Source: Nymphaea colorata (lineage: Eukaryota; Streptophyta; Magnoliopsida; Nymphaeales; Nymphaeaceae). From it: DNA of 64,000 bases. Shown here in pieces: positions 23,561 through 36,140 of this stretch. The notes under the pieces are model-generated. The model did not search any database, was not told where the DNA came from, and worked only from the letters and a program-made list of their open reading frames with translations. Location of the stretch: positions 22,833,703 through 22,897,702 of the forward strand of contig NC_045146.1 in the NCBI RefSeq assembly GCF_008831285.2. The letters run 5' to 3'. Within the stretch, counting starts at the first letter, position 1. Each line of letters starts with the position of its first letter. The translations under genes were made by a program, and so were the position numbers.

Positions 23561-25741
23561 TGGCTTATTTTTGTCCCTTGTCTGGTGTCCTAAAAGCTCA
23601 AGATTATTATGCCTGCCTCAAAGCCTTATATTAATTTGCTTTGGCTTATGCAGAAGGTTAACATGGGGGCTAAATCAAACAAGCTCTTATCAGCCACCTG
23701 CCTGATCAACTATGCTAAACCTTTTGAGACTTGTCTTCGGCCACTTTTTATGTCCGGCGATTTCTTCACCTGCCGTACCCATGTTTGTTATTCCCGCCGG
23801 CCATGTGGTCCCCGGTCAGGCCCTCAACCGATTTGAACATAAAAAAAAAAATTACATCATGGTTCTTTTGTGAGTTGCAGTTACATTCAGAATATTTACA
23901 CCCATCGCTTTCATCATGTCAGTTGTGTACCAAGAATGCGGTTGCAAAATATGCGTACCATCGACTGCTATTCTCAGTTATTGCCGGGGCACGTCACAGA
24001 TGCATGTAATATTTCGGTGGCCTCGTATGGGCTATTAGCAGGAGAGAGTCATGCACATGACCTCCAGTCCTTTGGCCTTAGTGCAGTACCATTGGATATC
24101 ACTTGTACTTGAGATTTCCCCAAAATTCATTTCTTCCAAAACAATCAAAAGGTTAATTTTTTTTTAACGCTTTCTGGTATATTTAGTTCTTCTTCTTCTT
24201 CTTTTCCCCTTCCCAAGACGAGTTTGAATGAAGGCCCCGACCTGCACCCTGTTAGGGGCAGTAGTAAAAACGCATGGATGTATTCAGGATACAGAATTAT
24301 ACTTAACCTTTACTTTGCAAACGGTAGGATTCATGAGAATCAGATCGAGCAAATGCCTGCCCATCATGTCTAGGCCTATTGCAATGAGCGTATAATATCC
24401 TTCATGTCAATGAATCTTATATATGCCACACATTACTGAATCAACCCACGGCCAAGCAGCACTCGGTTAACAGTTGACTTATTTACATATAAGTGAACAA
24501 CCTGTAGTGTGCAGAACATCAATTTCATGCAAATCTCTGGCAGAGCTTCTGTTGGGATCCTGTTTGAAAATGGAAAGAAGAGAAAACCAGAAAGAAAGAG
24601 GAATTACTTTTCACCTTGAGAAGATCTTATGCAGTAAAAGAAAAAAGAGAGCCTTCATTTACGTGCTCTGTCCTTTCACGATTGACAGCCCTGAGTTTGA
24701 AAAAAGCATAACAAAATAGTCTTTTTTTTCCCAGAGGGGAGTGTCATATATCAACCAGGCAGCAGGACTGTCATGTGCTTTTGTTAGGCAACTTGTGAAT
24801 ATTAGAGGCTGGGGGAGAGAAGACAAAAGAGGAGGTGGGGTTCCTTGGCAGATTGTGTCCTTTGCTATGCACATGTGAGGGGGATGACCATCTGCCCCTC
24901 CCAAGGACACCCACACACACACTGTCCATCAGACCCCAGAAATTTTGCCATTAAGCAAAAGGAGCTTCCTGCCAAAAAGATCTTAATTGGGGTTGTCTGT
25001 TTCTATCTCACCTAATATCAGTGGGTGCAGTTTCTTGTTCATCATGTATCAGATAAGCGATAAGCGTGTTTTCTCAGTTTTTAATCTACCATGGTGTTTG
25101 ATTGCTTCAGATTTGAAATCCGTGGATTTGATGTGACAAAATATCTACTATAGTAAAATGTATGATTTCAAGCTAAGGAGCTTGGTCACACCTAATATCC
25201 ATACTCGAAATCCTTATTTTATCTTTTTTTGTATTGAGAAAATATTTGATTTAATGACTCTCAAATCGTTAGGATTTTAAACCAGGGGCAATGGGTCGGG
25301 CTTGGATATTTGAAATGACTACCAGGTGCTAGGTGTGCAATTCAAGAAGCACCTATGATTCTACATTAGCATAATGATGAAATTAAAACCCTAAAACTTT
25401 CTTCTCCCAGGCTAGCCAGGTATTTTATTCCCCATTGGAATTCCAATGTTCATAGATTAAGGCAGGTCCATCTTTCCATGGGTGTCATCCTCGCTTAAGC
25501 GCCCATCTAAATGTTCTATGTATCATTCCAATTTTATCCGATGTCTTCGAAGAGACCTCTGTTTCCATGACACCAATCTACGCAGAACACAGGGTCCAGC
25601 CTCAAGCCTGCTGAAACCCAGTGACGGAGTGAGAAAATTTTATCAAAGGAGCGCTTACCTTAGTGAGTTGGGTGCTCATGAGGCATCCATATGAGTCTAG
25701 TGTGGGCACTCTGGTAAAGTTTTGAAGGACTGGTGTTGGCT

Positions 25742-25790
25742 GGCATGGGCAATGGCCCACACCAGCCCACATGTAGCTCCGCTACTACCG
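25742..25790 (+). repeat. Dispersed repeat with GGGCAATGGCCCACAC core
   Basis: GGCATGGGCAATGGCCCACA followed by CAGCCCACATGTAGCTCCGC. An almost identical copy is inverted at 40890-40936 and a weaker one lies at 23511-23560. Upstream GTGACGGAGTGAGAAAATTT (25622 onward) resembles 57003-57030. Probably transposon debris. Confidence 0.6.
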
Positions 25791-28412
25791 AAACCCCGAC
25801 ATGGCCTGGAAATAAATGAGCCAGGTGAACGCCTGCTTTGGCCTACCTTGCCACTGGGTGAGCCAATAGGCCGTCCTAGCCCGGTATCACGTAGCCCGGT
25901 GCGATGCCTCTCTACTGTAGGTCGCCCATGATGGCCTAGTGTTTAGATAATTGCGAACACGCTTGAATTGCCTCATCTCAGTCTCAATTGTGTTATCTGG
26001 ATCTGACCCCTACCAGGCCAGGTATTGGATCTCAAACTGTTGACACCCCTTGACTGAATGTGCATTAAAGTAAGAATCAAAATCCAATTTCAACTTTACC
26101 AGAGTGGGTCATGAATCAGATTGATGCCCAAGCCAAGGGGATCCAATCCACAGAAGCCTTGTAAATTGTAATTAACAAGGAAGCCGAGCACAAAGGACTT
26201 CATCAGATCTGAACTGTACCATCAGCTTTCTTCCTCCACATGTAAAGACTCAGGGACAGACTGCTGGAGAGGGACCTCCTTATTGTCTGTAGCAAAGAGG
26301 GTAGATGATGACCCATGGCAGAACCATATATATATATAATATATAATTGTCTATACATGTTATGCATATAGATTTGAAGAGCAGAAGGGCCCTTGCTCCT
26401 GTGTAATAGAAGTTTTAAATATTTGAATCAACAGAGAAGATTGGCGTGTCCAGCCATGGTAACAGATCAAGATGGTAAAATATGATAAAAGGAGTTCAAA
26501 ATTTTCAGAAAGTATAGCTTCCTGCCACATGTTTCAGCCTGATAAGAAGGATGTTCTCGTCGTTGTGCGTAAAAAAGTTAGCAGCGCGGCCATCACGCAA
26601 GCGTCACCGTAAAATTTGGGAGGGAAACCATCATTTTCCATTTGACCAGAAAACGGTGGGATATGTTCTGCTGGATTTGGAATTGATCACAAGTCAGGAG
26701 AAGAACAGGGAGCACCTGAAGATAACAGAAGCCTATGTTCTGTCTGTTTATAGTGAATTGAAAGTATTGGAATGACGTGATATCCTGTCTGCAATCTGGA
26801 GAATAACAGGGTATGGGCGAAGGGATTAAACAATGAGGGAAAAGATTTGAAACTTTTGGAAACTACCAATCAAATAAATGTGTGAGAAGAGCTGTGAAAT
26901 AACAGAAATCAGGCTTTCACCATGAAATGATGACTAACCAGCTTCTCTGCAGTTTGTAAAATAAGAGAGACAGAGGGAAAGGGGGAGGCCATCATTACGT
27001 GCTTTTCGTTCAGGGACAAAGAAGGAGGTAATCATCATGTGCTCTTTGTTCAGTGGGTAAAAAGTTTCTGGTGGTGTCGCAGGAATGACGAAATGAAATC
27101 CATGGCGATTCTGCGAGAGAGAAAGAGAAAGAGAGCATCATTGTAGATGACGCAATCTGTCCTCTCTGTGCATCAATTCATCACAGTATCCACCAGTCAT
27201 TGAAATTGATCTGAACGGCCTTGAATCGCCGCTTAGATGCCATGAATTAACTGATTTATTCTCTCTTGAATTAACCAAATCTGGGGTTAAATCAGCCAGT
27301 TAGGTGTAACATTTCATGAAAATTCTTCTTGAAGTTAAACCGATTGAAAACAAATTTCTAATGCGATTCGGTTCAGCTGATCATTGAAGGTGGTCCGATT
27401 CAGAAATTTATTGTTACCATATCGCACAAACCAAGAAAATACTCCAGAGTCTTGAATTGTTGTTATTTTTACTACAAGTACAACTATTTTTATTGATAGA
27501 GTAATTACTTGCACCATGATTGAACCTGTCGCCTGTAAGCCGAAAAACAGTCGAGATAAAGCGTCTTCCTTCCCAACGACAAAGGGGAAAAAACAATGTA
27601 AAATTTTTGAAATCGAGCTGCTTTAGGGAAGTCATAGATCGAATTCATGACCATTCAATTGGCTCATTAATTTTCCTTGTCGGCTCAGATCTCTAGTCGC
27701 ATCCAGCAGGATTTTACTCATTTTTGTGACATATAAATAATTAATTATCAACATTGAAGGTCTATTTCAGTGGAAGAACAATGATAGTAACGGATGAAGT
27801 TATACCGCTGCCACACTGCGCCTTATTAAACCTTTCCATGGCCTTGTCCTTTGTAAGGCACGGCGAGCCAGAGCTCAATTGAGGTTTACTGCTTGGGATG
27901 GAGGTTCATTAAGCTGTTTAGTCCTTCTCAAGCTAAAAAATTGGTAACAAGTAATGAGCAAAGGGAAGATATCCCAAAGAATCGAAGCACTTTTCGCTTT
28001 GATCTTAGTAGAGAGCGGATCACCATGGTTCTTTCACAGCATATAAGACCAAATATAGGTGAAGGAAAACATAACAAATTTAACTATATTTTGGCAACGA
28101 CAAACACACTAATTTACATTTATTGTTTAGGCTGTCCTAGGTAAATGGTATTGTCATGATCATACATGAAGCACCAACTTATTAAAAAAATGCAACAGCA
28201 AAAAAATATCTATTTATCTTTGATAATTCACACGCATACTCTCTCTCTCTCTCTCTCACGCCTTAGTGACATCATCAACATAAACCGACGTCTAGGACGA
28301 TGGGACAAATTATTGTAAGACAAATTCATCGTAATATGTGGAAAAATTCAATGCAAGAAAAAGGATCTAATATCTTATAAAAGAAGTAATCGTATTTACA
28401 AAAGAAGCCCGT

Positions 28413-29189
28413 TCATGAGCGGGGCTGGTTATTTCGATTTTGGTGTGTTTGGTGGTGGTGGGAAAAGGATTCTACAGCAAAAATAAAAAGAATAGAAGAC
28501 GGAGATAAATGCGAAGATGCGCTTGGGGCCGAACGATCATCCGCCATGGTCGTCTTCCTCATTTCTGAAGTTTTTTTGGAAGCACGAAGGCCGTTTACGC
28601 AGAGTATCCATCGGGTTCTCTCTGCTTTGTAAAGCGGTTTCCATGTGGTCGGCGACGCAGGCGGAAGCTGCTCACGTGACTCTTTTATCTCCCCGACGGG
28701 GCCAGACCTCGTCATTCCGAGGCCGTCCCCTCCTTCCTCCGGCTTCTGTACGAACGCGCAGGTGACGTCATCCACCGAAGAATCCACTGCACATGCCCCC
28801 ACCATCATCCCCTTCCTTCCACCTCGGGAGGGAGGAAGAGAGAGATGGCCTAGAGAGAGAAAGAGAGACTGGCCACACTGTTTCGAGTTCCCAGAAGGAG
28901 CGAGGGAGAAGGGGACCATGGCCCTGGTTTTAGAGAGAGAAAATCTCGACTCCCAGTGCCCCGCTAGGGAGAAGTAGAAATGGCCACATGCCAAGCGTGG
29001 GAAACTTGGCTCCACGTTATAGGGAGAGAAAGCTTTGAATGCCGATGTGGAGGGAGAAGTACTGCCATGGGGGCTGAAGGGATCAGACTGAGAGGGAACT
29101 GTATGGAGAGAAAGCGGACAGAAGAGCACGGGCCGTCCGGGGGGGCAGCGGGCATGGGCGTCCCTGACCAAGAAGAAAGGCGCCGTGTT
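28413..29189 (-). other. Probable 3' UTR of LONGIFOLIA-like gene
   Basis: GC-rich with GAGAGA repeats, directly downstream of the stop. A 252-codon open stretch at 28413-29171 (-) is low in complexity, lacks any domain and begins 19 bases past the stop, so I treat it as non-coding. Confidence 0.45.
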
Positions 29190-31979
29190 CTAGAGAGAGA
29201 GGAGGTCGACGACGGTCTCGCCGACGAGCGAATCGGCGATGTCCTGACCGATACGGAAGAGTATCGACTCGGAGACCGACTCGGCGTCGGCGTCGTTGAT
29301 CGGGGAGGAGAAGTGGCCGGAGTTGACGTCGTTGGCGACCAGCCCGTCGATGTCCTGCAGGATCTTGCAGTCCGCGGACGGGAAGCATCGCGTCTCCGTC
29401 CACACTTCGTCGAGCAGCTGCTTGCCGGTCACGGCCGTCGTGCATGGTCCCTGCCCCATCATCATCAACATCATCCATGGCCTCATGCAGAGGTGGGGCC
29501 TCAGCCGCTCTCTCAGCATCTCGTCCACCAGTTGGAACACTAGCTTCCTGCTGCTCCTAGTGTCGGGCATGGTGATCCCATGATGATGGCCTCCACCACC
29601 TTGGCCGGGACGACCATGATGGTAGGGCCAGGCATCTAGTTTGATGAGGATGGCGGGATCCAAAGGGTGAGATGGGGAGTACCAATTAATGAAGGAGACC
29701 TTGGTGTTGCTTCTTACTCCCATTAACTCAAATATGTTCTTAATGTACTCATACACGAACATGGTATCCTTTACCACGCTTCCTTTGTCGCCTGCCGGTG
29801 CCGACGACGGAGAAGATGATGGCATGGTGTCATGGATGGATATGGGCAGTGAAGAAGAAGAACAGAGGGAGTTGAGCCGTGGCCTTTTGGGCAATGCAGG
29901 AGCAAGTTGCAGACTGGTGCTGGTGGGTCTATCCAAAACGGAAGCATCCAAAGCTGCTGCAGACGATTGCCGAGATGGCTGTCGAAAAATAAACAAACCA
30001 ATTTGCTCATTCAATCTTTGCCTTTAAAATCATTATGCAAAGCACAGAAAATTATTACTAAACATGAAAGTAAAAACAAGTATATGGTGATTAAATTCAT
30101 GAGCACAGTAGTAGTATTCTGAGAGAGAATAATTAAAAGAGAAAGAGAAGGAGAACGAGGTCACAGATACCGGAGGGGGGGCGACCCCAGAGACAGGGGT
30201 ACGGAGAAGTATCCTTGAGGAAGCCTTGGTTGTAGGGATAACGGAATGGGCCTTGAGAAGGTGATCACAGATTGGCTTCTGCCCCTTCTTTGGGGTGCCG
30301 GACTTGATGTCTAGGACCCGAACGTAGCTCTCTCTTATCTTTGGTGGGCTCCGGTCCTTCTTTGCTGTCCTTGCGACGCCACCCTTGTTCCCCTTCACCG
30401 CTGAGACCTCGAACCTGGGCTTACCCTTTGCTGAGGCGCCGAGCCTAGGCCCTGACTTGGTGGCTCTTGGTTTGGGCTCCATCGCCTGTGCCGGCGTGGT
30501 GCCAAGCCTAGTGACGGCCTTCTGCGAGTTGTTCTTAGGTGAGCTCGCAGCGGTCTGGTTCTCTGGCCTTGGTCTGACCTTGTTGGTGCATTCCTCTTGG
30601 CCTCTGAGTCTGAGCCTGGGCGAGCATGGCGATGTAGATGAGTGCCTGGTCTCTTCCTTTGTTGTCTTCGCGAGTCGAGGTGAATTTGAGGATGGCACCA
30701 ATCGAGGACTGGTTGGTCTGCCAGCATTTGAAACCAAAGTCGCTCTCTTTGTATCTAGATTTCTCAGAGAGAAGGATGACGTTGACGACGACGGTGAAGA
30801 GGCCAAGGGAACGCCGTCGGCGTAACCGATGTTGGCGAAGGGAGGCACGTTTTCCTTCTGTATCTGAAGGGAGAGTCTGTGCTCGGCGTCCGACCGCCGG
30901 GCCGACGAGATCCGTGGGCTCTCCGGTAACGACCGGGAGAGCGTCAGTATCCGGTCCTGCCGAATTATGTTCTCACATCTCTTCTCGAGATGCCTCAGCT
31001 CGCGATTCAGCTCCTTGAGCTTCATTTCTCTGGGATGCGAGAGCTTCTTAATGGTGCTTGTGCGGTCCTTGCCGATGGAATTGAGGCCGGAGGAATCGTC
31101 TCCTTCCAGGACACCACCACCACCTCCTCCTCCTCCTCCTGCTTCCTTTTCAACTTCATCTGGCAAAATCTCGATCCCCATCAAACGTGCAACGACGCTC
31201 GGGCTCTTACATTTCGGATTCGGACTAGTCGAATCTTTGGAAGCCGTCGGTCTTGTGAAAATCTCAAACGCCATCTGCAGAAGAAAGAACAGGTATTTCT
31301 CAGAAAAACATAATATTGTCAGAAACAGGCAAGAAGACAATAATACCGATATAATGATAGCAATCAGGACACAGTAAAGAAATGGAAAACAAAAAGGGAT
31401 AAGAAAAGACACTGTTTGGAACATCCCATTTGAAATTTCCACCTCACAATTTGAAAACTCATGTCTACATTCCATAAGCAAGCAAACATATAAAATACTA
31501 ACAATCAAAAGAGATGAAACACAACAAAACAACAGAAACAACTGCAGGGACGCGTGCTTTCTAAAACGGACACGCCAACATGAGGCTTACAGGAATTTCT
31601 TCATCGTCATCATCTTGGCGACGTTGTTGCTTCTCAAATGCAACAACACGACCGGCAGTAGGTAGGATTTCAAGACTGTTCCTAGGCGCCTCAAAGCCTG
31701 CAACAATGTCCACGGATTCTCATTACGGGTCCACGAAAAGGAAGACTACCAGCATAAAGAGATGAGGTGGGGAGGAAGGAGGAGAGCCACATCCATACCC
31801 GTGCAGCAGAGGCCATCTTCTGGCGGGGGACGAGCTGCGGGCTGAGAACTACTGCTAGTTGTGGTGTCTACGGCGATTTCTTGCCGGAAATCGAAGAGCT
31901 GAAGCATGCCACTCATGCAGCCGGCGACGACGCCACCACTCGCCCCTCTCTCTTTCCTCATAGACCTGCTCCACCCCAT
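29190..31979 (-). CDS. LONGIFOLIA/TRM-like protein (VARLMG motif, DUF4378-type C-terminus)
   Basis: Plant-specific protein of the LONGIFOLIA/TRM group, whose studied members bind TON1 and microtubules and steer cell elongation. Exons in order: 31979-31799, 31697-31591, 31274-30171, 29978-29190 (stop); GT/AG junctions and phases agree, giving about 726 residues. The N-terminus has GCMSGMLQLFDF, like the LONGIFOLIA N-terminal motif. Exon 3 has SPSVVARLMGIEILP, a nine-glycine run and a basic, Ser/Pro-rich linker. The last exon has RKLVFQLVDEMLRERL, GKQLLDEVWTE and a terminal IGQDIADSLVGETVVDLL, the DUF4378-type end. Start at 31979 is tentative; ATG at 31916 (MSGMLQ) is an alternative. Function is inferred from family only. 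Confidence 0.87.
31120..31141. repeat. (CTC)n trinucleotide in coding exon
   Basis: On the minus strand this GAG/GGA-rich run encodes the glycine tract of the LONGIFOLIA-like protein, a slippage-prone site. Confidence 0.8.
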
Positions 31980-34084
31980 TCCCTCCCCCTCCTCTCAAAC
32001 TCCGTTGCCGACGAGGGAGAGATTGCAGAAGGTGGAGGAGAAGATGTGGAGGGGGATGAGATTGCTAATATTTTTTTTTTTTTGGTTTTTCCCTTTCGAT
32101 TTGTAGGCCTCGTCGATCGAGAGAGACGATTTGAAACGAGGAGGGAAGTGTTGAATAAAGAACATTTATAGCATATCTTTTTAACGCCGGTAGAAGTGAG
32201 CGTGAGAGAAAAAAAAAAAAAAAGAGGAGGGAACATCGGTACTTGAAACAAGGGGTTGCCCCTTTCTCGATGGCCCTAGATGCCCTTATCTCTACTCTGG
32301 GTCCCACAGACCCAGAACGAGCCCAGTGGACCCTACCTATCCACTGGGTTCATCAGCTTGGTTCAGTCGGTTAGCCTAAATTGACCATCATAAAAAAGAA
32401 AAAAAAAACATTTATTATATTAAATCTTCCTTTTAATGTCAAAAAATAAGTTCCTGGCCGGTTCAGGTAAATTGTTTAAAGATTACCAATTATTTAAAAC
32501 TTTTTTCTACTTAGAAATGACCTTGTAGTAAAGGTATGCACATGACCATGCTTGTCCCTGAGTGCCAAGGTGGTTCCCACCAAACTTAGGACACATTGAT
32601 CCGTTCCAATTTTACGAACATGTAAGCTTGATTTTAAACTCATGGTGTCCCACCGGCTTCCTTTTGTTTTTGTGTAGCTAGCAAGAGGCGCTCTATCGAC
32701 TTTATAGAGTTTTCACAAGTCATTCCTAAACCAAAATGAAGTGACATCTTTAGGTGATATTCTTACTGCCATCTCTTACTAACCACGACAAGGCTCGACA
32801 CACTCTCTATTCGAACTCACTTGGCTTGACCCCCTAAGTTGGGTTGTCTCGTCTGGGTTCAGTTGGGTGCGGTCGGCGGCCCCGGGACTTGGTTTGTTGG
32901 GGCACATTATGCAATCCTGTTTACAAAAATTCGAACCAACTTCATGTTTTCTGATCATCATCATTATTATATGATTCATTTTGGTGATTAATATTTTAAT
33001 AACCCATGATTCTGCTGATCTCAATGTTAAAGTTAGGGGGGGTTGCTGAATTTATAAAGAACATCACTGCCATTAAATATTGAGATTGATGCGAATGATT
33101 CCATCGGTGCTGCCTAATGGAGGGCATTAAAAAGTGGCTCTAAAATCTTTTGGTGTCGGATAACCTGCGGGTCATGTGGTGGTGCATAAAGAGGCCGTGC
33201 CTAAGAGTGAGAGCCCATGCTCTCTCTCTCTCTCTCTCTCATAAAGTGGGAGATGAGAGAAATTACGTGAAGCTCCATGTTCAAATGCCACCACAGCGAG
33301 CTTTCAAACTTTGTAAATTACCAAACCACCCTGTATTAACACCGATTGAACGTTCCATTTCCCTCCCAACAACACTCTACTTTGAAAAGTTTAGTTCTAT
33401 TTTTTTTTGTTTAATATTTTAAATAATCTTAAACGATTTATAAAAAAATGTTAAATGGTTGGTTGTTCTCGTTTTTAGTTCTTTTTGAGATTAGAACTAA
33501 AACCGTGAAAATGGGTCAATTCATTACACACAGAATTAAGATTTCTATAGTGCCTCAAATTTATGAGTCTCAAACACAAGATTTATGTTATCTTTTTCAA
33601 ACACAAGATTTCACAGCCTTGTTGAAATTCAAGGATTTGAAATCTTTGAGATGTTAAGACCCCAAAATCTCATACCACCTTTAATCTTAAATTCAAGTGA
33701 GTCGAATGATCTAAAGGAAAGCAGATCTTATTGATAAGATTGCATACTTGGTTCTCCTCGTTTCTTAGGACTAGAACTCAAAATCTAAAGTTTGCACTCG
33801 TCCAAAGTTCATGCTTCTGCTTTGTGTAGAGTAAACCCAAGTGTAAAACATGAATTTTGTTTACAACTTTTTGAAACTCAAATACCTGCACATCATTCTA
33901 GTGATTTCAATACATTATTCTAGTGATTTCAATTTTCAACATGTTAGACTTATGCCATTTGAAGAAGCAGGCACGTCACCATTTCGATTTCCATGAACAC
34001 TATATATTTGCATCAATCATAAGTGGTAGGATGCAATACCTAAATTGAAAGGTATACCACTACTATCACTGATATTGATATAGA
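31980..34084. other. 5' flank of LONGIFOLIA-like gene and spacer
   Basis: A T-rich presumed 5' leader at 31980-32110, then AT-rich spacer with a (CT)n run at 33220-33241. No gene recognised. Confidence 0.5.
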
Positions 34085-34845
34085 AAAAATATTAAGGTCT
34101 CTTTCTTGAAGCCTTGACCAAGTATAGAGAAGCAAAAAGATGAAGGAGAGGGAGCAGGAATGACCAAGTATAGAGAAGCAAAGAGATGAAGGAGAGGGAG
34201 CAGGAAAGAAGGTTAGTTTGGTAATCTCGGGTCCGTCTGTCTCTATGTATGTGTATGGAAGCAAAAGAGATGAAGGAGAGGAAGCAAGAAAGATGGTTAG
34301 TTTGGTAATCTCGGGTAGTCTTTCTCTATGTGTGTGTGTGTGGGAGCCATGACCAAGTATACAGAAGCAAAAGAGATGAAAGAGAGGGAGCAGGAAAGAT
34401 GATTAGTTTGGTAATCTCGGGTCCGTCTCTCTCTATGTGTGTGTGTGTGTGGGAGCCATGACCAAGTATAGAGAAGCAGAAGAGATGAAGGAGAGGGAGC
34501 AGGAAAGATGGTTAGTTTGGTTATCTCGGGTTCGTCTGTCTCTCTGTATGTGTAGGGGAGCCATGACCAAGTATAGAGAAGCAGAAGAGATGAAGGAGAG
34601 GGAGCAGGAAAGATAGTTAGTTTGGTAATCTCGGGTCTGTCTCTCTTTATATGTGTGTGTGGGAGCCATGACCAAGTATCGAGAAGCAAAGAGATGAAGG
34701 AGAGGGAGCAGGAAAGATGGTTAGTTTGGTAATCTCGAGTCAGTCTCTCTCTATGTGTGGGAGCCATAACCAAGTATACAAAGCAGAAGAGATGAAGGAG
34801 AGGGAGCAGGAAAGATGGTTAGTTTGGTAATCTCGGGTGTGTTTG
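34085..34845 (+). repeat. ~105-bp minisatellite, about seven units
   Basis: Tandem units each carry GACCAAGTATAGAGAAGCA, GAGATGAAGGAGAGGGAGCA, GGAAAGATGGTTAGTTTGGT, AATCTCGGGT, then a CT/TG-rich tail of variable length. Units start near 34117, 34162 (first unit truncated), then about 34258, 34349, 34458, 34561, 34667 and 34767. Length varies mainly in the TG run. Minus-strand open frames across it merely translate the repeat. Confidence 0.9.
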
Positions 34846-36104
34846 GAATCATTCACTTTTGGCTGCAGTCTTCTTACGTGGGAGGAGCGTGTGTTTCTGC
34901 AAGTGTTGGGGGCGCATATTAACGGCTTTCTGGATTTTGATGGAGTTTTCCTGTAATCCAACTCCCCTTTTCCCTTTCACTCCTTTTCAAAATTAAAGTC
35001 CCATGGTGTCGAGGGAGAGTTGGTAAGACTGACTGTCCTCTGCCGACTACTCTGCACACAAGGAAAAGGAAAGAGATGCCATTTTAACACCCACGAAGAC
35101 GACTCATTCAATGGTCTCCCTCTCTCTCCCCTTTCTTTCTTTCTTTCTTTCTTTTGTTTTCAAGTTTTTAACTTCCCCACTTGAATGAGTTTCACTCATG
35201 GTGTAAAAAAGTGTATCATCATCACATGGTGTACCTTAGTACCATGAATATGGAGGATGTCCATTTCATTCATTTAATTTCTCCCCCATCTCTCTCTCTC
35301 TCTCTCCTTAAATTCTTTTCCCCTTTTCATAGCTTGCAAAAAGGCAGGTTGGCCCATCACCCTTCAGCTGATTCATGCAACTCAACCATCAGTTCAGTCT
35401 GTGAATAATATGGAAATGGGGGCTCCTGTTCTTATATCATCATTTGAATCGGTCCTCATTTCTCAAATAGTTAAAAATTAAATACTCATCTCATTTAAGT
35501 TATAAAAAGGGAAATACCTGGATCCCAGACCCATAGATGGAAATGTTTTAACCACCAACGTGCTTGTTAGGGCAAATTAACTTATACATATATACATATA
35601 TGGATCGGGTCTTGTTTGGACTCCAAAGCTTGATCCAAGTGGAGACAAGGTTTCAGATTAAACAGTTGGTCTGAAACGTTCAGGAAAGAGAACGCTGCTT
35701 TGGTTACTCGAATCTGGATCCAAATCATTTGTCCAAATCTGGAAAGAACCCACCCCACAAAAAATACTTGTTCGGCAACTTGATGCAGATTAATCTGAAA
35801 TTGGAAGTGGGATGACTGATTTCTAACTTGATCCATCCCAAAATAACTATCACTTCCGTCGACCAATTCTTAGCTAGTTATCCAGTATAGATTTAGGTAC
35901 TGATCTGATTAGATATCGTTTAGGTAACTTGATATACATTCACAACTGCAATAGTTGGGTCCATATATAAACTGGATGGTAAGTGACTCAAGATGATGGA
36001 TCTGGATCTCCATATAATTGTAAAGTAACAATGATTCGAATGGTATATATATTCTTGATGACATGAACGTTATGTGATTGTCCCATGAATTTACCAATCT
36101 TCAA

Positions 36105-36140
36105 AGAGTGTACCATGAATCTGTTTCAATTTTTGAGTTA
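36105..36140 (+). repeat. MITE-like dispersed repeat, copy B
   Basis: TACCATGAATCTGTTTCAAT matches the core of the segments at 15600 and 47990; followed by CTGCCAAACGGCCCCTTA, a typical element end. Confidence 0.4.

Larger units (their letters stand above)
22921..28400. other. Gene-free region with dispersed repeats
   Basis: Contains two plus-strand copies of a GGGCAATGGCCCAC-type repeat (23511-23560 degenerate, 25742-25790), a (TA)n run near 26330 and a CT run at 28238-28257. Short ORFs have no recognisable domain. Confidence 0.5.

Noticed and set aside
28413-29171. 252-codon minus-strand open frame after the LONGIFOLIA-like stop
   Set aside because: GC-rich, low complexity, no domain, and it lies where the 3' UTR should be.
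30385-31018. Plus-strand ORFs over the LONGIFOLIA-like exon
   Set aside because: Shadows of the minus-strand coding exon, which has clear motifs and splice phases.
34297-34773. 158-codon minus-strand ORF
   Set aside because: It only translates the ~105-bp minisatellite (repeating LSCSLSFIS and YTWSWLP).
34085-34845. CRISPR-like array
   Set aside because: Units are contiguous and similar along their whole length with no unique spacers; the genome is a plant.
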